Shown: positions 1 through 11,364, counted from the stretch's first letter. The stretch: 64,000 nt of DNA from Heterodera schachtii (GCA_023374025.1 SIJG01000031.1:865512-929511); one strand, 5' to 3'. A program made the numbers and translations. Notes: a model not told the origin generated them from the sequence alone.

Positions 1-487
1 CAAAATGATGAAATTTCGGGGAGTTTTACTTTACCCTCCACCCCCAAATCAATAAATAAATCAATCAATTCGATGGATAATTTCTTCCAACTTTCATTTG
101 TAAAGGTTAAATTCGCATTTTCAATTTTTGAAAATAGACCAAAATGGAAAAACATAACTAAGTACTGTCTTTCGACAAAAAAAAAGCCATAATTTTGTCC
201 TAATGGACTTATTTAAATATTCTTAGTACATATAATTCGATAGCCCTAAAGATTCTCCGTATATAGGCAAAATTTCAAAAAATTTGATGAAGATTTTTGG
301 TCATAACTTTTTTGAAAAGAACTTTTTTACCTGTAGATAGAGAAACTTTAAGGGCTATCGAATGCGAAAAACAGTACGAGTTGGATTTCGAAATGCATTA
401 ATAAGAGAAAACTAAATAAATACAATTAGATTTTTTTGTTTTCAAACAACAAAAACAAATCGAGTCAAAACGAAATCTGACAAAAAA
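1..487. other. AT-rich repeat-derived DNA, no gene seen
   Basis: No coding region is supported. The sequence holds short fragments also seen elsewhere in the window, such as TTCGATAGCCCTAAAG and runs of the type TAACTTTTTTGAA, so it is probably old transposon-derived DNA. Confidence 0.5.
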
Positions 488-570
488 AAGGCATTTTTCA
501 ATTCCAAGTCTTCTCATCCATCGTTCGGCGGTTCGTCGTGTTCAAAGAGAGTCCGGCACTTCCACGCCAT
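488..570 (-). pseudogene. Duplicated 3' end of the neighbouring membrane-protein exon
   Basis: This stretch repeats the last codons and 3' flank of the exon at 723-891: both read Val-Glu-Val-Pro-Asp-Ser-Leu-stop on the minus strand. The flank CATCCATCGTTCGG is also shared. No transmembrane segment precedes it here, so it is a partial tandem copy and not a separate gene. Confidence 0.55.
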
Positions 571-722
571 TTGCATAATAACTTTTTCACAAGCCAAAAA
601 ATCTTTTTGTTTTTTGTAAGGATAATAGAGCATGTAAAAAGCTTTCGAAAAACGAAATGGTGACAAAAAGGCCATTTATTCAATTCCAAGTCTCATCCCA
701 TCCATCGTTCGGTTCGTCGTGT

Positions 723-891
723 TTAAAGGGAATCCGGCACTTCCACTCCATGTTCATCCGATCTAAGCGACAGTGACGACTCAGCGTTTACTGGGGCAAA
801 TGCTTTCGCGTCCAATGCCTTTCTGCGGCGCCTCCGTATAAAGCACAGCGTAAGCACAACAATTCCAATGGCAGCAGCGATCAGAAGAATA
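723..891 (-). CDS. Terminal exon of a single-pass membrane protein (partial)
   Basis: On the minus strand a polypyrimidine tract and CAG acceptor precede base 891. The exon then reads a hydrophobic segment, ILLIAAAIGIVVLTLCFI, followed by the stop-transfer cluster RRRRRK and an acidic/serine-rich cytoplasmic tail ending at a TAA (723-725). This is the usual layout of the last exon of a type I membrane protein. Upstream exons should lie at higher coordinates, but none could be identified: 900-1460 is repeat-like. Its layout resembles the unrelated-looking membrane protein at 30.8-31.8 kb. Function unknown; it may be a fragment. Confidence 0.55.
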
Positions 892-999
892 CTGAAAAGG
901 GGGGAGGGGAAGTAAGAGGAAAAAAACTGAGAAAAATGAGAGAAAAAGCGGACCAGACGCCGTTTTCAAGAATTTTTGGAACTATAATTTGTTTTTTAT

Positions 1000-1360
1000 T
1001 GTCAACCAAATCCAACAATCTTATTATCATTCGAAAGCCCTAAGTGTCCTCTATTAGCCTGCAAAATTAAAAAAATTCCGTTGGGTTCCAAAAAATTTAT
1101 GGCCAAAAATGTTTAGAAAACCAAAATTTTTGAATTCTTCTGGCCATAACTTTTTTCAAACCTAACGAAATTTTTTGAAATGATTCAGGCTTTAGCCTGC
1201 AAATGTTAAAAAATTCCGTTGGGTTTCAAAAAATTTGGCCAAAAGTTTAGAAAACCAACTTTTTGAACTTTTCAAGCCATAAATTTGTTGAAACACAACA
1301 TAATTTTTTGAAATTTTGCAGCTAATAGAGTATTCTTAGGGCTATCGAATATACTAGGAA
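1000..1360. repeat. Dispersed repeat with AACAATCTT...ATCATTCGAAAGC core
   Basis: The block contains CCAAATCCAACAATCTTATT followed by ATCATTCGAAAGCCCTAA. It also has two tandem-like copies of AAAAAATTCCGTTGGGTT. Near copies of the core occur at 2950, 3170, 18160, 19840, 27430, 34590, 34750, 44600 and 56860, in both orientations. No coding capacity is seen. Confidence 0.6.
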
Positions 1361-1462
1361 TGTTTAATTTGGATGCTTCTAGATAAAGTTATGGTGTACT
1401 AAAGTTGCAAAAAATTTTATGATCGTGTGAACTGCAATAAAGCCCATTTTTGGCCGCTGCCC

Positions 1463-2772
1463 GTCAAAATGTCCAAGCGTCATAATGTCCAAGCGTCATA
1501 ATGTCCAAGCGTCGAAATGTCCAAGCATCATAATGTCCAAGCGTCATAATGTCCAAGCGTCGAAATGTCCCCCAAGCTAAAATCAGTCAAAATGTCCCCC
1601 AATAAAAAGTTGCGAAAAATCCGAAAATTACCTTTTCTAAGGCTTCTTATTATTTATTTTGAAAAATCTACTCATTCAGACTCATATGGATCGTAAAAAA
1701 ATTGAAATTCTCCAAAAAAAAGTCGTAAGCGTAAGTTCTTGGAGAACAACGACAATGAAAACGAAGCAAATTCTGAGCACCGTGAAAAAAACGACGAAAA
1801 CAACGACTGCGACGATGAAATTGAAGAAGAACAAGCATTGTAAACTTCGAACTCGGAACTGCTTGACGACGCCAACGCGTTTGGAGTTCGTCCTGGTGGT
1901 ATTTCTCCACTTTTTTCGTGTTTGTTTTTACATTTACTCGTTTTATTTTAATTTTATTTTCGTTTTAGCATTCGCGGGGACATCATTTTCTTCTGTTGAA
2001 TCCGACCACACATACTTACGGCAGCCCTTGCAATTTGGCATCGACTCGCCCGCCCCCTCAACACTATCATGGCCGTCAACAGTGAAGCAAAACTCGCCAT
2101 TGGTGCAGTACTCATTGAGTCCATCGTCAACGACGACATTTCAGCCAGGCACACCAAAACTCACAAAATTATTCATGTCAAAAGTTTTTAAGCCCGTCCT
2201 TGGGAAGAAGCCGTCGTTCGTCGCGCACTATTTCCAATTCCATTTTGGAACGTGCACTCACATGCGGCTATCGCCCTCGCAAGGACCAACAACGGATTCG
2301 AAGCAACACATCTTTATTTCTCTGTATTTATTACTTATAAAACCACCAAATAAAATAATTTTAGAAGGGTCTTTGTCATCACCCAGCCCTTTCCTCCGAT
2401 TTCTGCAGGACGCATTGAAGGACTACGAAAACACGGAAGATTCAATCATGAATGCGCTTGAATTGTTCAATCCCAATGTTTACCCTTTTTTATTCATTCA
2501 TTTTTTGAAATATTCCTTTTTCCTGCAATTTTATTTTTTTGTTATTTTGTTTATGCTATTCTGATAAATCGTTAATGAATTAAGTGTTTGAAGCCTTAAA
2601 AATGTAATTTTCGGATTTTTCGCAACTTTTTATTGGGGGACATTTTGACTGATTTTAGCTTGGGGGACATTTCGACGCTTGGACATTATGACGCTTGGAC
2701 ATTATGATGCTTGGACATTTCGACGCTTGGACATTATGACGCTTGGACATTATGACGCTTGGACATTTTGAC
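1463..2772. mobile_element. Mutator-like (MULE) DNA element with 183-bp iteron-type TIRs
   Basis: Bases 1463-1645 and 2590-2772 are near-perfect inverted copies about 183 bp long. Each outer half is built from 14-bp words of the type ATGTCCAAGCGTCATA, followed by CCCCCAAGCTAAAATCAGTC. Between them lie remnants of a MULE transposase on the plus strand. The family assignment rests on long TIRs plus the RTNN..EA.H signature. No convincing 9-bp target duplication could be read at the ends. Confidence 0.75.
1965..2460 (+). pseudogene. Decayed MULE transposase remnant
   Basis: One plus frame near 2270-2312 reads ALARTNNGFEATH, matching the conserved RTNN.(x)E.(x)H box near the C-terminus of MULE transposases. 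A different frame near 2390-2460 reads PFLRFLQDALKDYENTEDS, resembling the helix that follows that box. The two pieces lie in different frames and are separated by an in-frame stop or degraded intron. The 301-codon open frame over this region is therefore not an intact protein. Confidence 0.6.
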
Positions 2773-3735
2773 AGCGCGCCATTTTTGGCAATACTTTTTT
2801 GAATCTTAACAAAATTTTTTGGAATTTTACAGGATTAGTGCTTCAATTTAATAGACTTATTGACACTGAAAAGGAAACTTTTGGGTGCCGGTAGGCCGGA
2901 AAGGGCCAACTGCGTCTGAGACACATTTATGAAGCCATAACTTTTTTCTATGTTGGCCAAATCAAACAATCTTGGTATCATTCTGAAGCTCATTCATAAG
3001 CTCTATCAGATAACCAAAACTTGAAGTGATTAGTACAGAACTAAAACAGTTAAAAATAGAAATATACAAAAATTCGGACTTTTTTGCACTTTTCAAGCTT
3101 TGGCTTTTTGTGGGTTGCTTAATCGCTTAGAAAATGCTTACAAATATCTTCTAAACATATAGAGCTTCAGAATGATACCAAGATTGTATGACTTGGCCAA
3201 AATTGAAAAAAGGACCCCTACCGCGGTTGGCGCCGCTGGGGAAATATTTATTGTTTAATTTTGTAATTAAATGGGGGGGGGGGGGGTAAATGGAGACGGG
3301 GAAATTATTTTTCAACAGAATTTATTTAATAGAAATTTTGAAGGTGTCCCAAAAATGTCACGCGTCAATAAAAAAATTGTTGCATTTTGTTAAAGAATTT
3401 CTGAAATTTATATTAAAAATTCGAAATACCAAAATATTTCTATAAAATAGAGTGCAGCAGGACCGGGACCTGAACACGGACAACTGAGTACCGAGGTCCC
3501 GGTTTTGACCAAATTTCCCGGTCCCGCTGCACTCTACTATAAAATACGGTAGTGCCTTTCTCTAAATTAGAGCTATAGTGCATTAAAGTTGCAAAAAAAA
3601 ACTTATGATCGTGTGAACTGCAATAGAGAGTCCACTTTTATACCATTTTATACGTCCGATTTATTTACCGAAATTGAGAGGTTTTCCATCATAAAATGCA
3701 TTTGATCACTGATGGATTTTGATCTTCATTCTCAA
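2773..3735. other. Repeat-derived intergenic DNA with a perfect hairpin
   Basis: No gene is supported. Inverted copies of the CATTC(T)GAAGC core lie at about 2955-3005 and 3160-3195. A G-run is at 3271-3286. A hairpin at 3448-3538 has outer arms TAGAGTGCAGC and GCTGCACTCTA, with GACCGGGA/CCCGGTCC inside, and encloses an ACCGAGGTCCCGG segment. It may be a small foldback element. Confidence 0.5.
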
Positions 3736-5094
3736 TTAATTCATTTCTTCTTCTGTTGACCACTGTTTTTGCTGGGCCCACCACTCATTCATTGTCACAG
3801 AAGACGCCACTTTTTTGATGTTTTGTGCCGCTTTTTCTTCCGCTGGCGGAGACAATGGCCTTAATTAAGCGCAATTTGGATTATTTAAACAAAATTAAAT
3901 GACTTTTTTAATTGCTCACCCGATGCAATTAGTGGTACTATCAAGCCAAATGAACACACGGTTACAATTGTTGTCCCAATTTTCATCTTTCTTCTGCTGC
4001 TGAACCGCCGCTGTCTCACCAATAATTTTGCATCGTTTCATTATCCAATCGATTTTCCATTCATTTTCGTTTTCTTTGGCCAATGTCAGCTTTTCCTTTG
4101 TCCATTTGTTTACCAATTCGAATGGCACAATTTGCGTTGACGGCGCATGAACACAAAAATGAATTTGGTAGCTGACGGAAGAAATGGCGGTGGCACGGAG
4201 AAAATGCTAAACAATTTGAAAACAAAAACCAGTGATTTGTGGAGATTACGGACACACCTCCTTGAAATTGTTGATCCATTCAAAGTTCCCTTGGCAATAA
4301 CGCAATCGCTTGGGTTGGCCATCTTTTCTCGGAGAGTGCAACCATTTGGACAATGCTTGGCCAGCAGAAATTGTTGCATTTGTTGGTCAATCAAAATCAG
4401 CACCAAACGCAATTGCCTCGGGCAACAGACCAAATGAATTGATTGAATTCAATTGATCAAGGTCGGTGAGAATTGTCGGCGAAGTGCGACGAAGCAAATT
4501 GTCCAAATCATCTCCATCGTAAAAGCCCAAATGTTGAATGTTTGTCGAAAAAATTGGCCAAATTTCACGGGCCAAAACATCCCAAATTCGCTGGCCATCC
4601 TTGGTGTTTGATGATGGAAGCCACAACTCTAAATTGGTGCCTCTTTTGTCGAAAATTTGATGATTTAAACGAAGAAAAGCGATGACGGAGTGATCAATGT
4701 ACCTTAAAATGGAATGAATGCTTTTATTGCCATAAAGCTCTGATTTTTAATTACTCAATATGAAGGTGCTTAAAACGGATTTTGCTGGGCAACGGACAAT
4801 TCGGCAATGGAAATGGCACAAATCCGTCATCAAACCGCACAGATAGTTTCGGTTCTGGTCCTTTGTCCTTGCGAATTGCGATATGTCTCCAAATTGTCAA
4901 TTCGCTTTTGCCATCGAAATGTTTGTCCACCAACGCATTGAAACGTGGCGAAAGCAATGCCAATTTGAGGCCGAGTTGAGGACGGTCAAAGGATGGCAAA
5001 ATGTCCATCCAAACGTCATTACAAATCCAACTGAAATGCGGGAAACAGTTTAGTTAAATAAATGACGATTTGTGACTTTTTACCGTCGGTTCAT
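3736..5094 (-). pseudogene. F-box-like family gene, copy 1, one nonsense codon
   Basis: Five minus-strand exons fit with consistent phase: 5084-5094 (Met-Asn-Arg-Arg), 4755-5030, 4258-4702, 3920-4206 and 3736-3859, 381 codons in all. The N-terminus (RWICNDVWMDILPSFD, then LGLKLALLSPRF) is the F-box-like segment of the family. The body carries the family landmarks YIDHSVIAFLR, REIWPIFSTNI and KWLHSPRKDG(Q)PKRL. One in-frame TGA at 4387-4389 (codon 201) interrupts it. The C-terminal tail is longer than in the copy at 8.6-9.9 kb. The TATA-type promoter seen upstream of other copies is missing: similarity ends near 5170. It is a recent pseudogene, a null allele or a sequencing error. Confidence 0.75.
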
Positions 5095-5411
5095 TTTTTG
5101 GTAATTAGCACAATTTGGCCGAGTTCCAAATGATGTCCCACAAATATAAGCAGAATAATTAAATGCGTTGAATAAAGCCTGGATTTTCAGGGTTTTCCTA
5201 TTTTTTACGGTTGTACTACTTTTGATGAAAGAAGCACGAAAATCACATTTTTTATCCAAACAATTTTTGAATCTGTTCGCCTTAAATTGTTGCCAATGAG
5301 CTCGAGGGTAGAGAAAGGCAAAATCAAAATTATTTTTAAAATTTCGATAATTTTGAATTTTAAAACAATTTTTTTCAAATATCTGCCGTTTGGGCTGTGC
5401 TTTTTGTTTAC

Positions 5412-5485
5412 CAATGGCAACAGTTGAAAATGATCAGAGCAATGAACAATAGACGGAGGGCATTTTGAAGGACGGTGGAGGACAT
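5412..5485 (-). pseudogene. Orphan signal-peptide exon
   Basis: ATG at 5485 opens a 74-nt exon coding a typical signal peptide (MSSTVLQNALRLLFIALIIF) and ending at a GTAAAC donor. It is nearly identical, in length and donor, to exon 1 of the complete gene at 30829-31828. Below about 5390 the two loci diverge and the next exons are absent; the F-box-like copy 1 lies there instead. This is therefore a truncated paralogue left by the block A/B duplication. Confidence 0.7.
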
Positions 5486-5613
5486 AGTAGCAGAAATTTG
5501 AATGAATGTTAATGCACAAAAATGGGGGAGACGAAGGCGCTTTTATAGCGGAGAAAAAAGGGATTTAGCAAATGCAATTTTTGAAAAATTTAACGGATCA
5601 AAAAGCCTTTTGT

Positions 5614-5695
5614 TCGAATTCAGGTTCGAGGTTCGGAATTGGCCGAAATATATGTCATATTCATGATTGGCGAGCCTGAAAACCTCGGAAAACAT
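5614..5695. repeat. Copy of dispersed ~100-bp GGTTCGGGGTTCG module
   Basis: It contains TTCGAATTCAGGTTCGAGGT, GGAATTGGCCGAAATATATG and CATGATTGGCGAGCC, a diverged reverse copy of the module described in the findings. The corresponding site in block B is 31948-32030. It lies upstream of the Gln-rich gene in both blocks. Confidence 0.6.
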
Positions 5696-5891
5696 GTTTT
5701 AGTATGACTTTCGAAAACAAAAAATTTTTTCGAAAAATGGGGGGAGAGGAAAGAAAGTTTGGTACAAAAGGACACTTTTTCACGAATGCGAATCATTTGC
5801 CCAATAAATTTGCTATTCAACCTTTTTGTTCCTCGCCATTTTCTGCCCAAATTTTCGTCATCGCCGCCGCCGCTAACAACAACGTAATTCA

Positions 5892-7846
5892 ATGTCTTCG
5901 TCAACAAATGATGATGGAGCCCAAAACAACGCCAACCCCAACAACATGCATTCGCCTGCTGGTCGTTCATGCAACTCGCACACCATGGCCATTCTGACGC
6001 CGATCAAAGGACAACCGACGGAACAATCGCAGCAACAGCACAACCACCAGCCGCAACAGCAACAGCCGCAACAACAACCGACGCAACACGTGCAGCCCAT
6101 CCAGCGGGAAGACATCGCAACACAGACGGACCAACAATCGGCGGATGAAGAAGCGGCGACAACACCAGCACTTGTAGCAGCAGCGGTGACGCAGGCGCAA
6201 CATCAGCCAAAGCAGCAGCAGCAACCGCCGCCACAAGCGACCACCACCAATTCGACAACACCGCAACCACCGCCAACGCCAACAGTGGAGACGAGCAACA
6301 ACAACAACAAACGGTAGAGTTTTTGGTGCCATTGGACGGGGAGGGAGAGAGGATGCCGTGATGATAATGCCATTTTAGACATTCCAAATTGTTTTCAGAT
6401 TTTAATCAGAAATCCTAACCGACGTTTTAGCGAAATTTGTTCTAAAGATTTCAGAGTTTGGCCCCCTTCTCTTTGAATTCATGGCATTCTCACTTTTTCG
6501 AGAAAACAAATTAGGCAAATAAATTTTCACCTGCTTTTCAGTGATCCAAATGTGATGATGGACGACCAGCAGCAGCAACAACAGCAGGTGGTGCCGCCGC
6601 CGACTCCACAGCAAAACAACGGACAAACGGAGCGCAAAGTCAAATCGGCGAAGGATCTGCGCCCAGATGAAGTTCTGAAACTGTCGATTGTCGATGCGTT
6701 GGTGGTGAAGGCCGAACAACGACAACAGCAGAACAACAACGACGACGGCAACGGACATGGCGGAGGCCTTCGCAGGCAAAAAAATCAAATCAATTTGTCA
6801 CCCTCCCCAATTTTTCTCTCTTTTTCAGGTCAATTTCGGTGATCGGTGACAATTGGTTGTCCTACGATTGGGTTGAAAGTGATCAGACGGTGGACCAAAT
6901 TGAGTAAAATTCATTCATTTCAGATTGTTTGGCACTTTTTAATGCTTTTCTCGGTAATAGTACCGATGGTAGTCCCCCTTTTTCAAAAAATCAAAATTTT
7001 GAAATTTTTGTCGAGAAAAGATCGTATTAAGGGTTTTAAGGGCCGGTGAATCCGAATTGGAAAATTTGAATTTTCGACTTTTTGCTCGAAATCGGGTTCG
7101 GGGTTCGACATAGGTCGAAATTAATGCCGGATTCGGATTCACCGGCTCTTAAAACCCTTAATACGATCTTTTCTCGACAAAAAAATTTCAAAATTTTGGT
7201 TTTTTGAAAAAGGGGGACTACCATCGGTACTATTACCCTTTTCTCTTCCCCTGTTTAAGCATTCAGCAAGAGCAGCCGATCATCGACGATCCCAACAACA
7301 ACGTCAACGCGGATGGGGAGGGATTGGTTGACCAACTCAGCAGCGCGGTCGCTTCACTGTCCACAATCAACCTTGGCCCTGTGTACACGGCTGTTGGCAA
7401 CGGGTGGGACTACTTTTGGCACCTGTGGCAGTATCGGGTGAGTCAAAAATGCCAAATTGACGGATTTAACTCCGTTTTTCAGCTCTTCCGTTTCGCCTTC
7501 ATCCTTTTGTGCTTCTACTTTGGCATGGGCTTCATGGAACGGTTGGCTGTTGCGATGATCGCCGCATGCGTCCGCTGGGCTTGGCCACCGGTGCACTTCA
7601 TGCTCGGCTCGTCACGGGGAACGCTGTTCTATTTGACGGACTGGTTCGCATGGATGGACGACTTTTTGTCAAGTTGGGTGTGCGACATGGCCAACAGGTA
7701 CGGTGTGGTGGGGATGTGCATACAGTACCCCTAATTTTTCCCCCATTTTCAGATACTGTCATGAATACGGTGTGATGTGCGACAGTCAGTGTTCCTTTGT
7801 CGGCCGGACGCAGCGCGCAGCTTTCTTCACCGGACGTCGCTTCTGA
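5892..7846 (+). CDS. Gln-rich putative membrane protein, copy A (405 aa, 6 exons)
   Basis: Exons 5892-6313, 6542-6775, 6829-6903, 7260-7437, 7483-7697 and 7753-7846 sum to 1218 nt with consistent phase. The N-terminal half is low-complexity Gln/Pro/Thr/Asn and probably disordered. Exon 5 carries one or two hydrophobic stretches (FAFILLCFYFGMGF, then LAVAMIAACVRWAW). The C-terminus is Cys/Arg-rich and ends RAAFFTGRRF-stop. There is no signal peptide. Intron 2 appears to use a GC donor (CGCAG|GCAAAA). Intron 3 contains a MITE absent from copy B. Only copy B (32233-33943) is a recognised relative; function unknown. The start is the first ATG before the Gln-rich run and is shared by both copies. 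Confidence 0.8.
6953..7237. mobile_element. MITE in intron 3, 8-bp target duplication CTTTTCTC
   Basis: The ends are inverted: GGTAATAGTACCGATGGTAG at the left and its complement at the right. Flanking copies of CTTTTCTC lie at 6945-6952 and 7238-7245. The paralogous intron in block B has the uninterrupted site CTTTTCCCTTCCC near 33315, so it inserted after the duplication. The interior includes the GGTTCGGGGTTCG module. It has no coding capacity and moves as a non-autonomous DNA element. Confidence 0.85.
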
Positions 7847-8421
7847 TGGATGATACGCGAGATGAAATGAATTTTGATAACCATTTTTTGATGGCGACAT
7901 TGATGTGTATGTATTGTTGTATATTCTGTCTATTATGGTTTTGCTGTTTGAGTACGTACGTGTATATTGTATATGTACTGTATTGTTTTTTGTATCCGTA
8001 GGGCATAATATTCAATTCCAATTTTAACGCCTAATTTTGTATACATACGTCAAAATCATTGTCTTCCAACTCCAATTTATCATGCAACTTTTTCAAAGTA
8101 AAATTACGAAGCTCCTCCAATGCAGCCATATTACTATTAATAATAATAATGCTGGAAAGAACTTAATTTGAAGTGATTTTTAATTGTGAGTAATCGTTTG
8201 ATAAGATTGCTAATGATAAAATGGATTTGATTTAACTGTGGCGCAACAAGATTTTTCAAAATCCCAGCTCGTATTCTTTCTCGAATGCATTTTTTTACCA
8301 TAAAAAAGTGATTTTGTAAGAAAATTTTTATTATTTTTTCGGGCGGACATAAATTCAGAAGGATCATCACCAACAAAATGATACAAAAACAAACATTCAT
8401 CAATCCCTCCCTTTTCATGAC
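7847..8421. other. Intergenic region between Gln-rich gene and F-box-like gene
   Basis: It holds the 3' flank shared with block B (to about 8040) and then AT-rich DNA with a short TAATAATAATAATG stretch near 8140. No gene is supported. Confidence 0.5.
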
Positions 8422-8430
8422 TATAAAAAT
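8422..8430 (+). promoter_or_regulatory. TATA box of F-box-like gene copy 2
   Basis: TATAAAAAT followed by GTTTGTTTTTTCG sits 148 bp before the ATG at 8570. The same word and downstream sequence, including CATTCGGAACTCGG, precede copies 3 and 4 at similar distances. Conservation across paralogues supports a core promoter. Confidence 0.6.
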
Positions 8431-8569
8431 GTTTGTTTTTTCGCTTTGCCTCGCATTTGAAAAAATAAAAATTTATAACGCAATAATTCTGCAATTATTC
8501 TTTTCTTCGTGACTTTGTGACGACGAAATCATTCGGAACTCGGCAAATTGTGCTCTAATTACCACAAAA

Positions 8570-9890
8570 ATGAACCGCCGGTAATAATGATTTTAGACAA
8601 ATTTTTCATTTATTTGCCCTGGTTCATTTTCAGTTGGATTTGCAACGACGTTTGGATGGACATTTTCCCATCATTTGACCATCCTCAACTCGGCCTCAAA
8701 TTGGCACTTCTTTCGCCACGTTTCAATGCGTTGGTGGACAAACATTTCAACGGCAAAAGCGAATTGACAATTTGGAGACAAATCGCAATTCACATGGACA
8801 ATGGACCAAAACCGAAACTGTCTGTACGGTTCAATGACGGATTTGTGCCATTTCCATTGCCCGACGACCGTCCGTTGCCCAGCAAAATCCGTTTTAAGCG
8901 CCTTCAGATTGAGTAATTCAGAATCAGAGCTTTATGGCAATAAAAGCATTTCTTCCATTTTCAGGTACATCGATCACTCCGTCATCGCTTTTCTCCGTGC
9001 CAATCACCAAATTTTCGACAAAAGAGGCACCGATTTAAAGTTGTGGCTTCCAGCAGCACATGACATGGATGGCCAGCGGATTTGGGACATTTTTGTCCGT
9101 GAAATTTGGCCCATTTTTTCGACAAACATTCGCCACTTGGGCTTTACCCAGGGTAATCATTTGGACCATTTGCGTCGTCGCACTTCGCCTACAATTCTCA
9201 CCGATCTGCTGAATCTGAATTCTATCAATTCATTTGATCTGATGCCCGAGGCGATTGCGATTGATGGTGATTTTGATGTGCCAAATGCAACCGGTGGCCA
9301 AGTTCTGTTCAAATGGTTACACTCTCCGAGAAAAGATGGCCAACCAAAGCGATTGGGTTGTTTCAAAGGTTACTCCGAACAAGCGAACACCAATTGGGTC
9401 AACAACTTCAAGGAGGTGTGGCCATAATTTCGACAAACGATTGATTTTGATTGCCTATATTTTTTTCCCCAAATTGTTTAGCATTTTCTCCGTGCCAATG
9501 CCATTTCTTCCGTCAGTTACGAAATTCATTTTTCTATTCGTGTCCCATCAATGCCAATTGTGCCATTTGAATTGGAGAATGAATGGACAAAGGAAAAGCT
9601 GACACTCACCAAAGCAAAGGAATTGGACAACAATTGGATAATGAAACGACGCAAAATTGGGGAGACGGCACCGGTCCATTGGGAAGATGAAAATTGTAAC
9701 AACAACAATTGCAACACTGTGTTATTTTGGCTTTTCAGTACCACTAATTGCATTGGGTGAGCAATTAAAAAAGGCATTTCGATTTGTCTCCGGATTTGAG
9801 ATTTGCGTTTAATTTAGGCCATTGTCTCCGCCACCGGGAGAAGTGGAAGAAGAAGCCGGACAAAGCATCACAAAAGGGCGAAATGAGTGA
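8570..9890 (+). CDS. F-box-like family protein, copy 2 (362 aa, 5 exons, intact)
   Basis: Exons 8570-8580, 8634-8912, 8965-9415, 9482-9756 and 9818-9890 total 1089 nt in frame. The first exon codes only Met-Asn-Arg-Arg. Residues about 5-50 (WICNDVWMDIFPSFD, LGLKLALLSPRFNALVD) form the F-box-like N-terminus. Later come YIDHSVIAFLRANHQIFD, REIWPIFSTNIRHLGF, KWLHSPRKDGQPKRL and a C-terminal half with PFELENEWTKEKLTL. F-box proteins usually link substrates to SCF ubiquitin ligases; that role is inferred. There is no signal peptide. This is the only copy with every exon intact and a conventional tail (SITKGRNE-stop), so it is the best candidate for a working family member. Confidence 0.85.
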
Positions 9891-10257
9891 CGGACAAAAC
9901 AACAAAAACACAATGATCAGACGCAGAAGAAGAAATGAATTAATTAAATAAGAAATGACCGACCGATCATAATTCATCAATGTTTAAAATGTATGTATTT
10001 ATGAAGAAAAACCTCTCAAATATATGTAAATAATTTGGATGTATAAAAATGGCAAAAAATGTACGAAAACACAAAAATTTTGAGATTTGCACAATGCGTT
10101 TTACAAGTGCGCAAAAAACATTTTAGGCATTTGCCTAAAAAAGAAAGGGTTTATCAAATACATTTCTCACGTTTATCTTCCGTAATAAATCCATCCGTTT
10201 TCACTTCTGTGGAGGACGGAAAAAGAAAATGACAATCTCTGACAAATTTAGAAATTA
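9891..10257. other. 3' flank of F-box-like gene
   Basis: AT-rich. It contains the 3' sequence shared by all F-box-like copies (AATTCATCAATG, AAAACCTCTC, GGATGTATAAA). No gene is seen. Confidence 0.5.
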
Positions 10258-10378
10258 CCGTACTTCCTCGAATAGAACCCCAGTGGTTCTATTGTGCAAC
10301 CCTCCTCAGAATGGGGTTATAATCGAGGGTGGGGTTCTATTCGAGGGGGGGGGGGGGGTTATAATCGAAGAAGTACGG
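10258..10378. mobile_element. Short foldback MITE with TA flanks
   Basis: The 121-bp segment begins CCGTACTTC and ends GAAGTACGG, flanked by TA on each side. Its interior is a foldback of GAATAGAACCCC- and TATAATCGAGG-type words around a G12 run. The TA flanks suggest a Tc1/mariner-type non-autonomous element. Confidence 0.65.
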
Positions 10379-10734
10379 TAATCATCATAAAAATTACTAT
10401 AAAAATGCCTTTTTACTTCTCCTCTTCATTCCATTCTCTTCATTCTCCCTTTATTCTCCGGTCATTTTGTTGCTGCAAATGTCTTCAGAAATTCTGTACG
10501 TCTATTAATTTTGTTTATTTTTTAATGACATTTCGCATTTCTTTTAACTCAAAATATGGCCAGAATTGTGAGATTAAAATTTCAAAACCAATTTTGAATT
10601 GAAAGATTAGCTTTTTGGATGTTAAAACTTCACATTTGTATATTCACTAGGCTACCTTTATCCTTTCATTGCTTTTCCCTTATCTTGGAAATCATGAAGA
10701 ATGGGGGTCTCCCGTATTTTCCTATATTATTTTT

Positions 10735-10850
10735 GGATAAAAACATGAACATTGAGCTTTTCGGGGGTGCTGATCAGTGATCACGAGAATGATACGCATT
10801 TCGACCAATTTCGAACCCCGGACCGAACTCGAACAAAAGTCGCAACTCAT
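10735..10850. repeat. Copy of dispersed GGTTCGGGGTTCG module (plus orientation)
   Basis: It reads GAGCTTTTCGGGGGTGCTGA, CATTTCGACCAATTTCGAAC, CCCGGACCGAACTCGAAC and AAAAGTCG. The copy at 40090-40205 has the same order of words. Confidence 0.65.
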
Positions 10851-10969
10851 TTTAACATTTGAATCGATTTAGACAATTAAGTTGGGTTTTTTGTGAAAAA
10901 TGAGTTTTCGACTTTGTTCGAATTAGTGTAAAATTCAAGGTAGTTTTAGTTGATTGGACTCATAAACTC

Positions 10970-11300
10970 TTATAAATGCCAATGATAAGTTTATAATTGC
11001 AATCGAATATCGTCAGTTTTTCAGTCTTCTCGACACCGCTTCTCCCGGGCCGAGTGATCAGCATAAGAAAGATGCATGATTAATTAAACAATTAATTAAT
11101 CAATTGATTGATTGATGCGAATATGTGACCGAAATGATGTGATGTTATTATGTACATTGTGTTGTTACTTAATTAATTATGTTATTGTTTGGATGTGTTT
11201 GACCTTTGCTTGCTCACCGCAAATTCGTCCATTTCCTTTGTATTTTATGTGTTATGTAATTACATAATTCAATTAATTGTGAGTAATCGTTGATAAAATT
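10970..11300. repeat. Fragment related to outer ends of the large inverted repeat
   Basis: TCTTCTCGACACCGCTTCTC, CCGGGCCGAGTGATCAGC and the following ATTAATTAATC-rich DNA match 28850-29015 directly and 18510-18700 inverted. It is non-coding repeat DNA present in at least three places. Confidence 0.6.
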
Positions 11301-11364
11301 GCTAATGATAAATGGGTTTGATTTAAATGTGTGTGGCGCAAACACAATATGGGACTCTGTTCGC

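Larger units (their letters stand above)
5387..8040. repeat. Segmental duplication, block A (partner 31720-34130)
   Basis: The interval from the signal-peptide exon through the Gln-rich gene and its 3' flank aligns colinearly with 31720-34130, with few substitutions in coding exons. Differences include a MITE present only here (6953-7237) and Gln/His repeat length changes. The next gene on the right is an F-box-like copy in both blocks (8.6 and 35.1 kb), so the duplicated unit was probably larger. Confidence 0.85.

Noticed and set aside
1659..2564. 301-codon open frame as an intact gene
   Set aside because: It lies between MULE TIRs. Transposase signatures occur in two different frames, so the long frame is a chance reading of a decayed element.
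5967..6387. Leu/Val-rich minus-strand frames opposite the Gln-rich exons (also 32345-32824)
   Set aside because: They are the antisense of CAG/CAA-rich coding exons. The plus-strand model has six phase-consistent exons conserved in two paralogues.
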